Origin: Rhinopomastus cyanomelas
Lineage: Eukaryota > Chordata > Aves > Bucerotiformes > Rhinopomastidae
NCBI GenBank assembly: GCA_013400115.1
Contig: VXBP01003713.1
Location: 62,001 to 126,000, forward strand
Direction: 5' to 3'
Length of the DNA stretch: 64,000 bases
This document shows, in pieces, positions 63,601 through 64,000 of the stretch. Both the position numbers and the translations under genes were made by a program. The first letter of the stretch is position 1, and every line of letters starts with the position of its first letter. The notes beneath the pieces are model-generated. The model saw only the letters and a program-made list of their open reading frames with translations, had not been told where the DNA came from and searched no databases.

Positions 63601-64000
63601 CCTGGCAATAAACTATCCTTATTCTCCAACAGAAAGGAAAACTATGGTCACCTGTGACTGCATATAGCAAATTATGTTGTGTAGAGTGCTCATGACTTTA
63701 CACATTTTAGGTGTAATTTGGTCTCCTAAGGTATTCGAAGGCATGTGGGAAGTGGAGCTGGGTCTCTCAAGCTTGGAGAAGAAGAGACTGAGGGGTGACC
63801 TCATTAATGTCTATAAATATGTGAAGGGTAGGTGTCAGGAGGATGGAGCCAGACTCTGCTCAATGTCATCTAGTGATAGGACAAGGGGCAATGGGTGTGA
63901 GCTGGAACACAGGAGGTTCCACATCAATATGAAAAGGAACTTCTTCCCAGTGAGGATGACGGAGCACTGGAACAGGCTGCCCAGGGAGGATGTGGAGTCT
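60691..64000 (-). other. NRP1 intron, running past the window edge
   Basis: I searched this stretch for the start of the MAM domain and the second C2 domain and did not find them, so the intron continues beyond the window. It holds a CR1 fragment from 63755 to the edge and a possible short CR1 remnant near 60817-60850. An isolated tRNA-like A box lies at 62180-62191. The rest is unrecognised. Confidence 0.75.
63755..64000 (+). mobile_element. CR1 LINE fragment, continuing past the window edge
   Basis: This is the 3' part of CR1 ORF2. It is clearly the same subfamily as the copies at 13.4, 48.7 and 51.9 kb, beginning at the [20 protein letters not shown] region and proceeding through HRRFHIN and EHWNRLP. 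It is 5'-truncated at 63755, as is usual for LINE insertions. The element is cut by the window edge and lies inside an NRP1 intron, antisense to the gene. Confidence 0.93.

Noticed and set aside
1..64000. Bacterial-type systems: CRISPR arrays, operons, toxin-antitoxin pairs, prophage
   Set aside because: The window is vertebrate DNA with introns and CR1 LINEs. No such structures are present.

Overview
This 64 kb window is bird genomic DNA. The diagnostic signals are at least 18 CR1 LINE fragments with the avian CR1 3' end (an ATTCTATG-type repeat preceded by a 'tcccttccaatccctaatg' block), a few LTR-like sequences, and one recognisable vertebrate gene. That gene is the 3' end of neuropilin-1 (NRP1) on the minus strand. 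The species cannot be named. The number of similar CR1 copies (about 10% of the window by my estimate) fits a CR1-rich bird lineage, but this is only an inference.

Right part (about 52.6-64 kb): four NRP1 exons read right to left. A 275-nt exon (60690-60416) carries most of the MAM domain. A 94-nt exon (59960-59867) finishes it. A 60-nt exon (57584-57525) encodes an acidic linker. The last coding exon (56334-56045) encodes the juxtamembrane segment, the transmembrane helix and the short cytoplasmic tail ending in Ser-Glu-Ala. All four have GT/AG boundaries and matching phases. A long AT-rich 3' UTR probably runs down to 53.9 or 52.6 kb. Upstream NRP1 exons lie beyond the right edge. The introns hold a probable LTR (59.1-59.7 kb), a CR1 running off the window (63.76 kb onward) and otherwise unrecognised sequence.

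Left part (1 to about 52.5 kb): intergenic sequence downstream of NRP1. I find no convincing gene. It holds scattered CR1 copies, mostly on the plus strand. One is a 1.5 kb copy (47.5-49.1 kb) whose reverse transcriptase is only lightly damaged. There are two nested insertions (22.0-23.0 and 35.5-35.8 kb), a probable solo LTR with inverted ends (26507-26938), another probable LTR (about 38.28-38.82 kb), a 12-bp minisatellite, a 30-bp tandem duplication, a CT microsatellite next to a perfect hairpin, and a second perfect hairpin at 32.6 kb. Open reading frames here of up to about 190 codons look like chance.

I see no operon, CRISPR array, RNA gene or new biological system. The observations most worth checking are the NRP1 splice architecture, the CR1 history and the uncharacterised inverted repeats and LTR candidates.
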